Positions 46,490 to 55,601 of a stretch of DNA of 64,000 bases are shown here, piece after piece; positions within the stretch are counted from its first letter, which is position 1; every line of letters starts with the position of its first letter. Source of the DNA: Acetobacter farinalis (GTDB lineage Bacteria; Pseudomonadota; Alphaproteobacteria; Acetobacterales; Acetobacteraceae); the NCBI RefSeq assembly GCF_026240015.1, contig NZ_JAPIUX010000003.1, forward strand, positions 124,001 to 188,000, in the 5' to 3' direction. Below the pieces are notes generated by a model, which worked only from the letters and a program-made list of their open reading frames with translations, was not told the origin of the DNA and did not search any database. The translations under genes and the position numbers were made by a program.

Positions 46490-47602
46490 TCAGGCCGTCT
46501 CATGCCCCTCCGGCACAACTGGCAGATACAGGCTGATTTCCGTGCGCCCCGGTCGGCTTTCCACTTCAATCACGCCACCATGGTCATCCATAATCTTGCC
46601 CACCAGCGCCAGCCCCAGCCCGGAGCCACTCATTTTGGTGCTGATGAACGGCTCAAACAGATGCGGGCGGATGGTCTCCGAAATCCCAGGCCCCGTATCC
46701 CGCACCGTGACCACCAGCGGCAGGTGCCGCCATTGGGTTGTGCCCGGAATAGCCAGCCGGATGCCGGGCCGGTAGCTGGTGCTCAGCGTGATCTCACCCG
46801 GCTTGTCAGATTCCCGGATCGCTTCCGCTGCGTTTTTGACCAGATTAAGCAGCATCTGCACAAGCTGGTCCCGGTTCCCCCAGACATGCGGCAGGGATGG
46901 ATCATACCGCTCCACAATCCGCAGGCCCGCGGCACAGCCCTTGCTCGCCAGCAGCCGCACATGTTCCAGAACGCGATGGATGTTCAGGGAGCGGTATTCA
47001 GTCGGGGCCTCCCCAAACATCCCTATCCGCTCGACCAGCGCATCAATCCGGTCCACTTCATCGCAAATCAGGGTTGCGAGTTCCTTGTCCCCTTCCCCAA
47101 CCGAATGCTCAAGAATTTGCGCAGCGCCCTTGATGCCGGAGAGCGGGTTCCGCACCTCATGCGCCAGCATTTCGGCCATTCCCGAAACACTGCGGGCCGC
47201 GGAGCGGAACGCAAGCTGGCGGTCCAGCGCGCGGGCGGCGGAGGAATCATGAAACGTCAGGAGAACCGAACCGGGATAATCCAGCACATCTGCCCCCTGC
47301 ACCGTCACCCCTTCATGGTGAAAGCGCGGGCTGCTGAACACCAGCTCATGCTCGGTAATGGTGCATCCTTCCCCGCGCACATGCTGCACCAGCAGAAAAA
47401 GCGGGTGATCTTCAGGCACCAGATCCGTCAGAGTGCTCTGGCAAAGCTGATGCCGGGATGTGGCGAAAAATTCTTCCGCAGCCGCATTGGCAAACCGTAG
47501 CTCGTTGGCCGGACCAAGCTCCAGAACGGCCACAGGCAGACTATCCAGCAGGAGACCGGGGCCGGGGCCACTCCCCTCCTGAGACGGTTTGGATATTTTC
47601 AT
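46490..47602 (-). CDS. ntrB: NtrB nitrogen-sensing histidine kinase
   Basis: A 370-residue cytoplasmic kinase that phosphorylates NtrC and is governed by PII proteins. It has a PAS domain (LLLDSLPVAVLELGPANELRFANAA) in the first 110 residues, the H-box MLAHEVRNPLSGIKGAAQIL, then NLVKNAAEAI, DTGPGI and GSGLGLALVGKI. The ATG at 47602 lies 11 bases after the dusB stop; ATGs at 47623 and further upstream overlap dusB and are alternatives. No Shine-Dalgarno distinguishes them. The C-terminus is complete. Confidence 0.93.
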   Translation of the reverse strand: MKISKPSQEGSGPGPGLLLDSLPVAVLELGPANELRFANAAAEEFFATSRHQLCQSTLTDLVPEDHPLFLLVQHVRGEGCTITEHELVFSSPRFHHEGVTVQGADVLDYPGSVLLTFHDSSAARALDRQLAFRSAARSVSGMAEMLAHEVRNPLSGIKGAAQILEHSVGEGDKELATLICDEVDRIDALVERIGMFGEAPTEYRSLNIHRVLEHVRLLASKGCAAGLRIVERYDPSLPHVWGNRDQLVQMLLNLVKNAAEAIRESDKPGEITLSTSYRPGIRLAIPGTTQWRHLPLVVTVRDTGPGISETIRPHLFEPFISTKMSGSGLGLALVGKIMDDHGGVIEVESRPGRTEISLYLPVVPEGHETA

Positions 47603-47612
47603 ACAGCCCGGT

Positions 47613-48683
47613 TCATGCCGCATGCGCCTGCGCATCAGCATGGCGGGAGGCTCGTGGCTCCCTTACCGCGCCCGCAGCAATCTGCTGGTCATAAAAATCG
47701 GAGATCATCGCAATCGCGTCCGGCGCGGTGTCCACACGGTTCACCGCGGCCCGGAAGCCCGCGGAACTGTGCAACCCGGCGGAGTACCAGGAGACATGCT
47801 TGCGCGCCAGCCGCAGCCCCGGGCGTTCCCCAAAGTGATCAAGCATCATGCGGTAATGCTCCAGCACAATGGCTTTTTCCGCCTCAAGGTCCGGGTCCGG
47901 CACCTCTTCGCCTGTAAGCAGAGCATGGGCAACCTGCGCGAGAAACCACGGACGACCATAGCACCCGCGCCCGATCATCACGCCATCCGCGCCGGACTGC
48001 GCCAGAGCCGTACGGGCATCGTCCACGGTCAGAATATCACCATTCACAATCACCGGCAGTGCGACAGCGTCCTTCACCGTCCGCACAAATGCCCAGTCCG
48101 CCGTGCCGTTATAAAACTGCTGGCGGGTACGCCCGTGCACCGTAATCATGCGGATCCCGGCCTCCTGCGCAATCCGCGCCAGTGAGGGCGCATTGAGGTG
48201 GGCATGGTCCCACCCCATACGCATTTTCAGCGTCACGGGCACCGGAACCGCCTTGACCACGGCATCCAGCAGCCGGGCCGCGGCCACTTCATCCCGCATC
48301 AGCGCGGAACCGGCCATCTGGCCAACCGCAACCTTTTTCACCGGGCACCCGAAATTGATATCAATCAGATCCGCCCCGCGCCCCACGGCAATACGGGCGG
48401 CTTCCGCCATGGCATCCGGGTCGCACCCGGCCAGCTGCACGGCGTTGGGGCCACCGGCGTCCGCCACTTCGGCCATGCGCAGGGTGGTATCGTTTTCCCG
48501 GACCATGGCCCAGGAGGCAATCATTTCGGAAACAACAAGCCCCGCCCCCAGCTTCCGCGCCAGACGACGGAACGGCAGGTCTGTCACGCCGGACATGGGC
48601 GCGAGAATAACGGGAGTTTCCAGGCGCACACCGCCCAGATCAATCGGCCGCACGAGCGGTTGCGTTTGCACAGTCTTTTCCAT
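47613..48683 (-). CDS. dusB: tRNA-dihydrouridine synthase DusB (NifR3)
   Basis: A 356-residue flavoenzyme reducing uridines in tRNA D-arms. ILAPMSGVTDLPFRRLAR, LAGCDPDAMAEAAR, DINFGCPVKKVAVGQMAGSALMRD (the catalytic-type Cys), and HGRTRQQFYNG are clear signatures. It is the historic nifR3, first gene of the ntr operon. It is preceded by a good sigma-70-like promoter and a perfect dyad within two bases of the ATG. Confidence 0.95.
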   Translation of the reverse strand: MEKTVQTQPLVRPIDLGGVRLETPVILAPMSGVTDLPFRRLARKLGAGLVVSEMIASWAMVRENDTTLRMAEVADAGGPNAVQLAGCDPDAMAEAARIAVGRGADLIDINFGCPVKKVAVGQMAGSALMRDEVAAARLLDAVVKAVPVPVTLKMRMGWDHAHLNAPSLARIAQEAGIRMITVHGRTRQQFYNGTADWAFVRTVKDAVALPVIVNGDILTVDDARTALAQSGADGVMIGRGCYGRPWFLAQVAHALLTGEEVPDPDLEAEKAIVLEHYRMMLDHFGERPGLRLARKHVSWYSAGLHSSAGFRAAVNRVDTAPDAIAMISDFYDQQIAAGAVREPRASRHADAQAHAA

Positions 48684-48684
48684 A

Positions 48685-48731
48685 TTGCCTATGATTTAGG
48701 CAAATATACCAATTTCGGGAAGGGGAATCAA
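48685..48731 (-). promoter_or_regulatory. Promoter and operator-like dyad of the dusB-ntr operon
   Basis: On the minus strand, TTGATT (48731-48726), a 17-base spacer and TATATT (48708-48703) form a good sigma-70-type promoter. It abuts a perfect inverted repeat TTGCCTA-N5-TAGGCAA (arms 48697-48703 and 48685-48691) that would cover the transcription start and end two bases before the dusB ATG. The dyad could bind a repressor, or as RNA it could fold over the ribosome-binding region. No clear Shine-Dalgarno is visible. Confidence 0.6.
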
Positions 48732-48801
48732 TCTTATATATCCGTAACGTTCTGGATCTGCACATGCAAATGCCTCAAACGCTTCAAGCCGCACCCGACC
48801 T

Positions 48802-50166
48802 TCAGGCACGCTCCAGAAGCTGACGCGCCAGCGCATTATGCCGCTCCGCAAGGCGCGCAGGGTCATGCGTGACAAACTGCCCCTCACGGATCAGCCAACG
48901 CCCGTTCACCATCGAATAAGCAACCCGCCGGGTGGCGCAGAACACCAGAGCCGCAACAGGGTCAGACTGCGCGCCAGCATACTCTATCCCGCGCAGATCA
49001 AACGCCACGATATCCGCAGCCATGCCAGGCGCCAGATGCCCGATATCATCCCGCCCCAGCACGGCAGCACCACCCCGGGTGGCAAGCTCCAGCACTTCCC
49101 GCGCCTGCATCATGGGGCGGCCATCTTCCGCCTCCAGCAGGCGGCCAAGCAGCATGGCCTGCCGGGCTTCCCCCAACATATGGCTGCCATCATTGGAGGC
49201 TGAGCCATCCACACCCAGCCCCACCCGCATGCCGGAAGCCACCATACGGCGCACCGGCGCAATGCCTGAACCCAGCCGCATATTGGAGCATGGGCAATGG
49301 GCCATGCCTGTACGGGTAGCCCCGAAACGGCTGATGCCCGCCTGATCCAGCTTCACGCAGTGAGCATGCCAGACATCCGGCCCCACCCATTCAACATCCT
49401 CGGCATACTCTGCGGGCGTCATGCCAAAACGCGCACGACTGTAGGCAATATCACTCTCGTTTTCCGCCAGATGCGTGTGCAGCATGGTGCCGGTGGCCCG
49501 TGCCAGCCGGGCCGCCTCGCGCATCAAATCAGGACTGACGGAAAACGGAGAACACGGCGCCACCACCACACGCTGCATGGCGAACGGTTCCGGGTCATGA
49601 AACGCCTCAATCACCCGTTGCGTGTCACGCAGAATAGCGGCTTCCTCTTCCACCACCCCATCCGGCGGCAGGCCTCCCTTACTCTCCCCCACACTCATGG
49701 ACCCGCGCGCGGCATGAAAGCGCATGCCCATCTGCTCGGCAGCCTCCATCTGGTCATCCAGACGGCAGCCATTGGGGAAGAGATAGAGATGGTCACTGGT
49801 GGTCGTGCAGCCAGACCACAGCAGTTCCGTCATGGCCGTGCAGGTCGAGACGCGGACCATCTCCGGCGTAAGACCTGCCCAAACCGGATAGAGCGCCTGC
49901 AACCACCCGAAAAGCGCGCTGTCCTGCGCGGCGGGCAGAGCACGCGTCAGTGTCTGATACATATGATGGTGCGTGTTCACCATGCCAGGCATCACAACAT
50001 GCCCGGTCATGTCCTGCACCTCATCCGCCTGCGGCAGAGGGTCCGCCGCACCGCCAAGAGCCAGAATTTCCCGGCCCCGCACAAGCACCCATCCGCCCGC
50101 CAGCTCGTCACGGTGCGCATTCATGGTGACCAGACGCAGGGCATTTTTCAGCAGAAGGGTACGCAT
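48802..50166 (-). CDS. Amidohydrolase, 8-oxoguanine-deaminase type
   Basis: A 454-residue metal-dependent deaminase of the ATZ/TRZ/8-oxoguanine deaminase group. The metal-binding NTHHHMYQTLTRALP (about residues 65-79) is characteristic. HLAENESDIAYSRARFGMTP, WHAHCVKLD and VGLGVDGSASNDGSHML supply the other metal and catalytic residues. Likely reaction: 8-oxoguanine to urate and ammonia; guanine or other purines are possible. The start at 50166 has GGAAGAG close upstream. A longer frame with an ATG at 50181 exists. No neighbour indicates a pathway. Confidence 0.82.
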   Translation of the reverse strand: MRTLLLKNALRLVTMNAHRDELAGGWVLVRGREILALGGAADPLPQADEVQDMTGHVVMPGMVNTHHHMYQTLTRALPAAQDSALFGWLQALYPVWAGLTPEMVRVSTCTAMTELLWSGCTTTSDHLYLFPNGCRLDDQMEAAEQMGMRFHAARGSMSVGESKGGLPPDGVVEEEAAILRDTQRVIEAFHDPEPFAMQRVVVAPCSPFSVSPDLMREAARLARATGTMLHTHLAENESDIAYSRARFGMTPAEYAEDVEWVGPDVWHAHCVKLDQAGISRFGATRTGMAHCPCSNMRLGSGIAPVRRMVASGMRVGLGVDGSASNDGSHMLGEARQAMLLGRLLEAEDGRPMMQAREVLELATRGGAAVLGRDDIGHLAPGMAADIVAFDLRGIEYAGAQSDPVAALVFCATRRVAYSMVNGRWLIREGQFVTHDPARLAERHNALARQLLERA

Positions 50167-50283
50167 CCGTTTCTCTTCCATCCGCCGGGAGACCCTCTCA
50201 GGCTTTCGCTCCCTTGAGCCAACCGGTTGTAAAGCGTCCCCTTGTGCACACTGTGAAGCGACAGACCGCCGCCCCAAAACAGA

Positions 50284-51438
50284 TCAGGGAAGCAGAACCG
50301 AGACAGCCGCCGTGCAGGCAATCCCTTCTTCACGTCCTGTAAAGCCCAGACGTTCAGACGTGGTGGCCTTGACCGAAATCCGGCCCACATCCACCTCCAG
50401 CAGGTCCGCCATACGCTGGCGCATGGCAAGAGCGTGCGGACCAATTTTCGGGCGTTCACAGATCAGCGTGACATCCGCATTGATCAACATGCCGCCCCGC
50501 TCACGAATACGCTGGCCCGCATGCACCAGAAAGCGAGCGCTGTCCGCATCTTTCCATTCGTTTTTGCTGGGCGGAAAATGCGTGCCGATATCCCCTTCCG
50601 CAAGAGCGCCGTAAATCGCGTCACACAGGGCGTGAATCCCCACATCCGCGTCGGAATGCCCGGCAAGACCCTTTGTATGCGGCACAGTAATCCCGCACAG
50701 AATCAGGGGGCGACCTTCTTCAAAGGCATGCACATCATACCCCAGCCCCACACGCGGCAGGAGGGTCGGGCCGATCAGTCGTTCAAGGCGCACGAGGTCA
50801 TCCTCATAAGTCAGCTTGATATTATCGTCATCCCCAGGCACCAGAGCAACGCTCAACCCGGCCTCTTCCAGCAGTGTCGCATCATCTGTTGCGGTCACTG
50901 AGGCCGCCCTGCGGTGCAGGTCCAGAAACAGATCAAAACGGAAGCCCTGCGGTGTCTGGGCACGGAACAGGTGCTCACGCGAGACTGTCCCGGCAATCAC
51001 GCCTTCCTGCCCACGCTTCAGCGTGTCAGCCACCGGCACGGCGGGAATGGCCCCCGGATGCTCCGCCAGGGCAGAAACAACGCCCTGAACCAGCTTTGCC
51101 GTCACGTAAGGCCGCGCGCCATCATGCACCAGAACCAGATCCGGGCGCTCGCTCTCGGGCAAGGCATCCAGAGCTTCAAGCCCGGCCCGCACACTGGCCT
51201 GGCGGGTTGCGCCCCCGGCCACAGGCGGCAACACGGCAACACCGTCCAGTGCCTGCGCCAGCGCCTCGGGGTCTCCCACAGGCTGAAGGCAGCTTACATG
51301 CGGCAGAAGGGCCTCCGCTGCATGACGGATAACCGGCAGGCCCGCCAGCATCACATATTGCTTCGGGATTGCAGACCCGCTGGTCGCGGCGTAACGGCTG
51401 CCTGTTCCGGCAGCCAGAAGAATGGCGGCTATTCGCAT
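50284..51438 (-). CDS. ispDF: Bifunctional IspDF of isoprenoid (MEP) synthesis
   Basis: A 384-residue fusion. The IspD half (about residues 1-225) holds AAILLAAGTGSRY, the CTP-binding signature, plus ATRQASVRAGLEAL and VHDGARPYV; it makes CDP-methylerythritol. The IspF half (about 226-384) begins PRVGLGYDVHAFEEGRPL and has GHSDADVGIHALCDAIYGALAEGDIGTHFP and SVKATTSERLGFTGREEGI, typical of the cyclodiphosphate synthase. Fused IspDF is usual in alphaproteobacteria. IspD comes first, IspF second. The start at 51438 gives the canonical MRIAAILLAAG; no strong RBS. Confidence 0.96.
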   Translation of the reverse strand: MRIAAILLAAGTGSRYAATSGSAIPKQYVMLAGLPVIRHAAEALLPHVSCLQPVGDPEALAQALDGVAVLPPVAGGATRQASVRAGLEALDALPESERPDLVLVHDGARPYVTAKLVQGVVSALAEHPGAIPAVPVADTLKRGQEGVIAGTVSREHLFRAQTPQGFRFDLFLDLHRRAASVTATDDATLLEEAGLSVALVPGDDDNIKLTYEDDLVRLERLIGPTLLPRVGLGYDVHAFEEGRPLILCGITVPHTKGLAGHSDADVGIHALCDAIYGALAEGDIGTHFPPSKNEWKDADSARFLVHAGQRIRERGGMLINADVTLICERPKIGPHALAMRQRMADLLEVDVGRISVKATTSERLGFTGREEGIACTAAVSVLLP

Positions 51439-51742
51439 GTTCGGAGCAATGCTGCGGGAAGCCTGACACGTCAAGGCCCAAAATTAAGCCCCGAAGCCGC
51501 CCACCGGGCATATTCTACCATCACAAGTCAGATATTATACAAGAACCACGCCTCTACACTTCTCATCCAAAACGAATTCCAGAATACCTCACCAGAAAAA
51601 AGATCAATATTTATTTGTGCTTATAAAATCCAATTTTTTATTGAGATAGAATTTATACAACTCCCTGATGTCAAAAAAAAATGTTACAGCGCGGCCAATA
51701 TCTTGCTAATTTCAACAGATCTTAACGCTCCACAGACTGAAC
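51439..51742. other. A+T-rich divergent region at the start of the glycan island
   Basis: About 300 bases with rising A+T content from 51500 on, clearly unlike the ispDF side. It contains runs of A and T but no supported coding frame. It must hold the promoter for the fused glycosyltransferase gene; several AT-rich -10-like boxes exist. No repeat of the downstream tRNA-Arg end is seen here. Confidence 0.5.
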
Positions 51743-54004
51743 ATGAGAACCATGAAAACATTAATGCTCACCTTTGAATGCCCTCCTGACGTTACGGGAG
51801 GTGGACTATGCACTTATGTTCAGGAATATATTAACGCAAAAATAGAAAAAAAAGAGCCGACAGTGATCCTGACGGCTGATTTCAGTGTACATGATGAAGT
51901 CTGCACTTATTTTGACTGCGTAAAAGTTATCCGTTTCAACCCGTCCACCGGTGAGTCCTTTAAGTATATGGGCCACTGGGCCGCCATAAGCTACGAGTTC
52001 TCCAATCAGGTCAAAAAAATCATCACGGATGGTTTCAAGCCCGACTGGCTGGAAGTGTGTGACGGCTTTGGCCTGGGATACTTCACGCTTCAAAGGAAAA
52101 TGTGCCTCGAAGCCCCGTTCAAAGATCTGAAGGTACTCGTGACCGCCCATACGCCTGTCACGATGATTGACGAATGGGATAAGAAAAATATCTATGAACT
52201 TCCCACATATTTCACAAAATGCATGGAGCAGTTCTGCTTTCAGGCGGCCGATAAAGTTATCTCTCCCAGCCACTTCCTCAAGAAAAAGCTACTCACAGAG
52301 TTTCTCGAAAAAGAGATTCAGATTGACGTCATCCCGAATCCTTACGAGAAAGCCAAACTCAACCGGCCTCTGGAGAACGCCCGCGCCCGCACAGCCCACC
52401 TCCATGACATTCCGGATTACGCCATTGCCTCCAGACTCTGCTACTGGAAAGGCATCGAGCATGCTCTGGCGGGTTTTAACCTCTACTGGAGCAATGGCGG
52501 CCTTTCATCCCTCTACATCTACGGCTCTGACACGACATATTTCAGAAACAACAAATCCTTTCAGGAAACACTGAGCAATAAATACCGGAAATGGATTGAA
52601 AAAGGCCTCCTGAAATTTGCAGGCCTTAAAGAACATTCCGAAATTCTCCTTATCAAGAAACATCTCAAGGCGCTCTTCCATCCGTCTCTGTTCGAGAATT
52701 ACCCGTACACCGTTATCGAACACATGGCTGAAGGTGGCATTATCGCCGCGTCCTCCAATGGTGGTCAGGCAGAGTTTATCAAGGACGGAGAAAACGGCTT
52801 CCTGTTTGACCCGCACTCCCCAACCGCCATTCAGGACGTTATCCTGAAAATCGACAGTCTGGACGGCATTGAAAGCCGCTATATTGCCAACAACGCAATC
52901 AAAACCATCAAGGAAACCTGTTCCTATAACACTGTCATGGCACAGAAAGAGCAGGTGCTTGCTGCGTCGAAACACACTGTAGCCAGCTCTTCCTTCCCCT
53001 TTGTGACCGGAAAAGAGCTTACGCACCCGGCCAGCAAAACCGGCTCCGCCCTGACAGTCGTCATTCCCCATTACAACCTTGGCGGATTGCTGATTGAAGC
53101 CATTGAAAGCATCAAATTCAGCAGCTTGCCCGACATCAACATTATTGTTGTGGATGACGGCTCTACCGACAGTGAGTCCCGCATTATCCTGAAAACGCTG
53201 GAAGCCCGCTACACGCATCTGGAAGTTCTCTACAAGAAAAATTCCGGCGTGGCGGACACCAGAAACGTTGGCGTGAAACATGCCAAAACAGATTACATCG
53301 CCCTGCTGGATGCTGACGATATTATCTGCTCCAACTATTATGAAACAGCCGTCAATATTCTCGAACGTTACAATAATGTCGGGTTTGTTGGCTGCTGGAA
53401 CGAAGATTTCAACCAGAACGGTCGTATCCGGCTATGGCCGACTTTCAATCCTGAAGTTCCCTTGCAGGTGATCATGAACACCACCAACTGCCAGGGGCTG
53501 GTTGTCCGGCGCGAGGCCTATCTCACCTACGGCCAGCATGACCCGGATCTCGGCATGTTTCTGGATGACTGGGAATCAACCATCTCCATGGTTCTCAATG
53601 GTGTGCGCGGCGTGATGATTCCGCACCCGCTGTTTAAATACCGCATCCGGGAAGATTCCATTTTCCGTGACAAGTTCCGGATGTTTAACATCAACTACAA
53701 TTACATTATCGATAAGCATAAGGCCCTGCTTGCAGACTCTTATGGTGAAATCATAAAATTCCTGAATGCCAATGGCCCGAATACACAATACCATAACCCG
53801 ACCTTCGTCTCGGGCAACAATACACACACAACCACCTATGTCCCCAGTCCACCTGAAAAACTCCCCTGTCACCCCGAAGGGCGACTGGTTCAGCTTGTTC
53901 ATAAATACTATGACACGGTAAATCAGCCAGGCACGATCCGCACGCTCCGTATCGGCCTGCGCAATATTGGCGTTGGCAAGCTTGCAGCACGGCTGCGCAA
54001 ATAA
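51743..54004 (+). CDS. Fused glycosyltransferase, GT4 then GT2
   Basis: A 753-residue two-domain enzyme. Residues 1-415 are a GT4/GT-B domain (GLCTYVQEYI acceptor side; ADKVISPSHFLKKKLL; RLCYWKGIEHAL; FHPSLFENYPYTVIEHMAEGG with the catalytic-type glutamates). Residues 430-690 are a GT2/GT-A domain (LTVVIPHYNLGGLLIEAIESI, VVDDGSTD, YIALLDADDI, W580-region DWESTIS). Each would add its own sugar, so it could make two consecutive linkages. There is no membrane segment. ATGs at 51743 and 51752 are both possible; the RBS is weak. It lies in A+T-rich DNA, pointing to transfer. The role is inferred as surface polysaccharide assembly. Confidence 0.85.
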   Translation: MRTMKTLMLTFECPPDVTGGGLCTYVQEYINAKIEKKEPTVILTADFSVHDEVCTYFDCVKVIRFNPSTGESFKYMGHWAAISYEFSNQVKKIITDGFKPDWLEVCDGFGLGYFTLQRKMCLEAPFKDLKVLVTAHTPVTMIDEWDKKNIYELPTYFTKCMEQFCFQAADKVISPSHFLKKKLLTEFLEKEIQIDVIPNPYEKAKLNRPLENARARTAHLHDIPDYAIASRLCYWKGIEHALAGFNLYWSNGGLSSLYIYGSDTTYFRNNKSFQETLSNKYRKWIEKGLLKFAGLKEHSEILLIKKHLKALFHPSLFENYPYTVIEHMAEGGIIAASSNGGQAEFIKDGENGFLFDPHSPTAIQDVILKIDSLDGIESRYIANNAIKTIKETCSYNTVMAQKEQVLAASKHTVASSSFPFVTGKELTHPASKTGSALTVVIPHYNLGGLLIEAIESIKFSSLPDINIIVVDDGSTDSESRIILKTLEARYTHLEVLYKKNSGVADTRNVGVKHAKTDYIALLDADDIICSNYYETAVNILERYNNVGFVGCWNEDFNQNGRIRLWPTFNPEVPLQVIMNTTNCQGLVVRREAYLTYGQHDPDLGMFLDDWESTISMVLNGVRGVMIPHPLFKYRIREDSIFRDKFRMFNINYNYIIDKHKALLADSYGEIIKFLNANGPNTQYHNPTFVSGNNTHTTTYVPSPPEKLPCHPEGRLVQLVHKYYDTVNQPGTIRTLRIGLRNIGVGKLAARLRK

Positions 54005-54014
54005 CACCGCCCCT

Positions 54015-54170
54015 TGATGGCCGCATTCACCTCAGCCTGTGAGTCCGGCCATCAGAGAATTTATTTTCATCAAACTGCCCGGGTGTTTCTCGTCTGGCTT
54101 CACCACTCATACCAGACGAGCCTCAAACCCGTCTTCTTCCTGATCTCTCCTTACAGAAACAGAGAGATCA
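54015..54170. repeat. Three consecutive 9-bp perfect hairpins between convergent genes
   Basis: TGATGGCCG/CGGCCATCA (54015-54023 with 54046-54054), CTCGTCTGG/CCAGACGAG (54089-54097 with 54112-54120) and TGATCTCTC/GAGAGATCA (54141-54149 with 54162-54170). The first is followed by an ATTTATTTT stretch on the plus strand and may terminate the GT4-GT2 gene. The others may terminate or protect the ends of both convergent transcripts. Confidence 0.7.
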
Positions 54171-54177
54171 AGACATT

Positions 54178-55587
54178 TTACCGGACGAAAACTCTCCGCA
54201 ATATCCGGAGAAAAAATCCAAATACCGGCACGCGGAATATCCCGTAATACCATTCCCCCAAACGATGCAGACGTGACGAACGTATTTTTTCAAGGTCTGC
54301 CACAGCAAGCCTCAAGTCTGTCATCTCGTGCTTCAGACGAAACTGCTCATTCTCCATCTGCACCATGGCCTGCTTCAGACGAAGTTTTTCGTCCTCCAGA
54401 CGCACGGCCTCATGCTTCAGGTTCAGAATGTCATTCTTCAGCCCCACCTCACCACGCTGCAAATGCAGGGCTTCATTTTTCAAGTCTGCCATCTCATGTT
54501 CCAGAGAACGGACATGTTCGGCAAACTCCTCCTTCTGCCTTCTTTCGCTTGCTTCCTGCTCTGAAAGGTTTTGCACCTGATCCTGCAGATTATCCTTATC
54601 GGCCAGAAGGGAATCATTCTGCTGCAAAACCGCCGTAAGACGCTCCCATTCCTCTTGACGCTCCAGATTAAGTTTTTTGATCGTTTCCTGAAGCTGTTGC
54701 ACTTCAGATGCTTCGCCATGCCCTGCGCTCCCGGCCTCTGGCAAGCGATCATGAAACGAAACCTTTGGGAAACGATGCAATGTATAATCAAAAATAGCTT
54801 TGATTTTAAAGTAGCTTGACGGCTCAAGCCGAACGGTACGCCCTATCAACGCCGCAAGAACAGCCATGTGGAGGCGATCTGTTTCAACACACTCAAACTG
54901 GTTGATCAGCCCGGCCACAGCACGGAGAGGCCCCAGACACTGCGCTTCTTCCGCCCACTGAACATCGTTAAACAGAAGTGGCAGATCAACAGAATCACGA
55001 GGATGATTTTTCCGTATCCCCTCTTCATCACGACGCAGAATTTGCAGAACCGGATATTGGCCTTCTTCCTCCAAACCAGAAAAATGCTCTTCCTTGGTAT
55101 AAAAGGCCATATCCGGACAGAGGAAAATCCGGCTCTCAGGCATACCCAGCCTGAGCAGTTCCTCATAACTCTGCCGCTCACGGCAGAAAATTGTCACCTG
55201 CTCGGCATAAGGAACAAGTTCGGCACCCAGCCCCGCGAAACTTGTCGGGAGAATGAGCAACTGCCCGCCACCTTGAAGAAAGGCCACAGCCTGCTCTGAA
55301 TAATGGAACCAGAGTCCTTTGACCCAGCCCCCTCCCCCACCCAGCACAACATGGCTGTGGCCCAGAAACGCCTCTTTATGATGACCATAGATACAGGAGG
55401 GAGCCCACTCCATCTCCTTGAAAAAATCGAGCGTACCGAGCGCAATCAAACCATCACCAAGGTTTCCATAACCTGGGAAGAAAACCGCATTATTTTCTTT
55501 AAAATGCTGAACGCATGCAACCAGAGCAGAATTTTCCCTGATTTCTGCACGAATGGCCTTTCTGACATTTTTATAGGTATCTGCCAT
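54178..55587 (-). CDS. Polysaccharide pyruvyl transferase with long coiled-coil C-terminus
   Basis: A 469-residue protein. Residues 1-285 form a polysaccharide pyruvyl transferase domain: FFPGYGNLGDGLIALGTLDF, VVLGGGGGWVKGLWFHYSE and the closing TDRLHMAVLAALIG are diagnostic. Such enzymes put ketal pyruvate on sugars from phosphoenolpyruvate. Residues about 295-435 form a long coiled coil (heptads such as LKNDILNLKHEAVRLEDEK). A basic-hydrophobic tail follows (WYYGIFRVPVFGFFLRILRR). The coiled coil is a rare add-on that could dock the enzyme to a glycan machine or the membrane. The next gene begins 15 bases upstream on the same strand. Confidence 0.8.
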   Translation of the reverse strand: MADTYKNVRKAIRAEIRENSALVACVQHFKENNAVFFPGYGNLGDGLIALGTLDFFKEMEWAPSCIYGHHKEAFLGHSHVVLGGGGGWVKGLWFHYSEQAVAFLQGGGQLLILPTSFAGLGAELVPYAEQVTIFCRERQSYEELLRLGMPESRIFLCPDMAFYTKEEHFSGLEEEGQYPVLQILRRDEEGIRKNHPRDSVDLPLLFNDVQWAEEAQCLGPLRAVAGLINQFECVETDRLHMAVLAALIGRTVRLEPSSYFKIKAIFDYTLHRFPKVSFHDRLPEAGSAGHGEASEVQQLQETIKKLNLERQEEWERLTAVLQQNDSLLADKDNLQDQVQNLSEQEASERRQKEEFAEHVRSLEHEMADLKNEALHLQRGEVGLKNDILNLKHEAVRLEDEKLRLKQAMVQMENEQFRLKHEMTDLRLAVADLEKIRSSRLHRLGEWYYGIFRVPVFGFFLRILRRVFVR

Positions 55588-55601
55588 TTCAAAGCGCCCC
55601 C

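Noticed and set aside
44596..46536. Long plus-strand open frame (646 codons) opposite ntrY and ntrC
   Set aside because: Antisense of two unambiguous regulators; composition is shadow-like with no recognisable domain.
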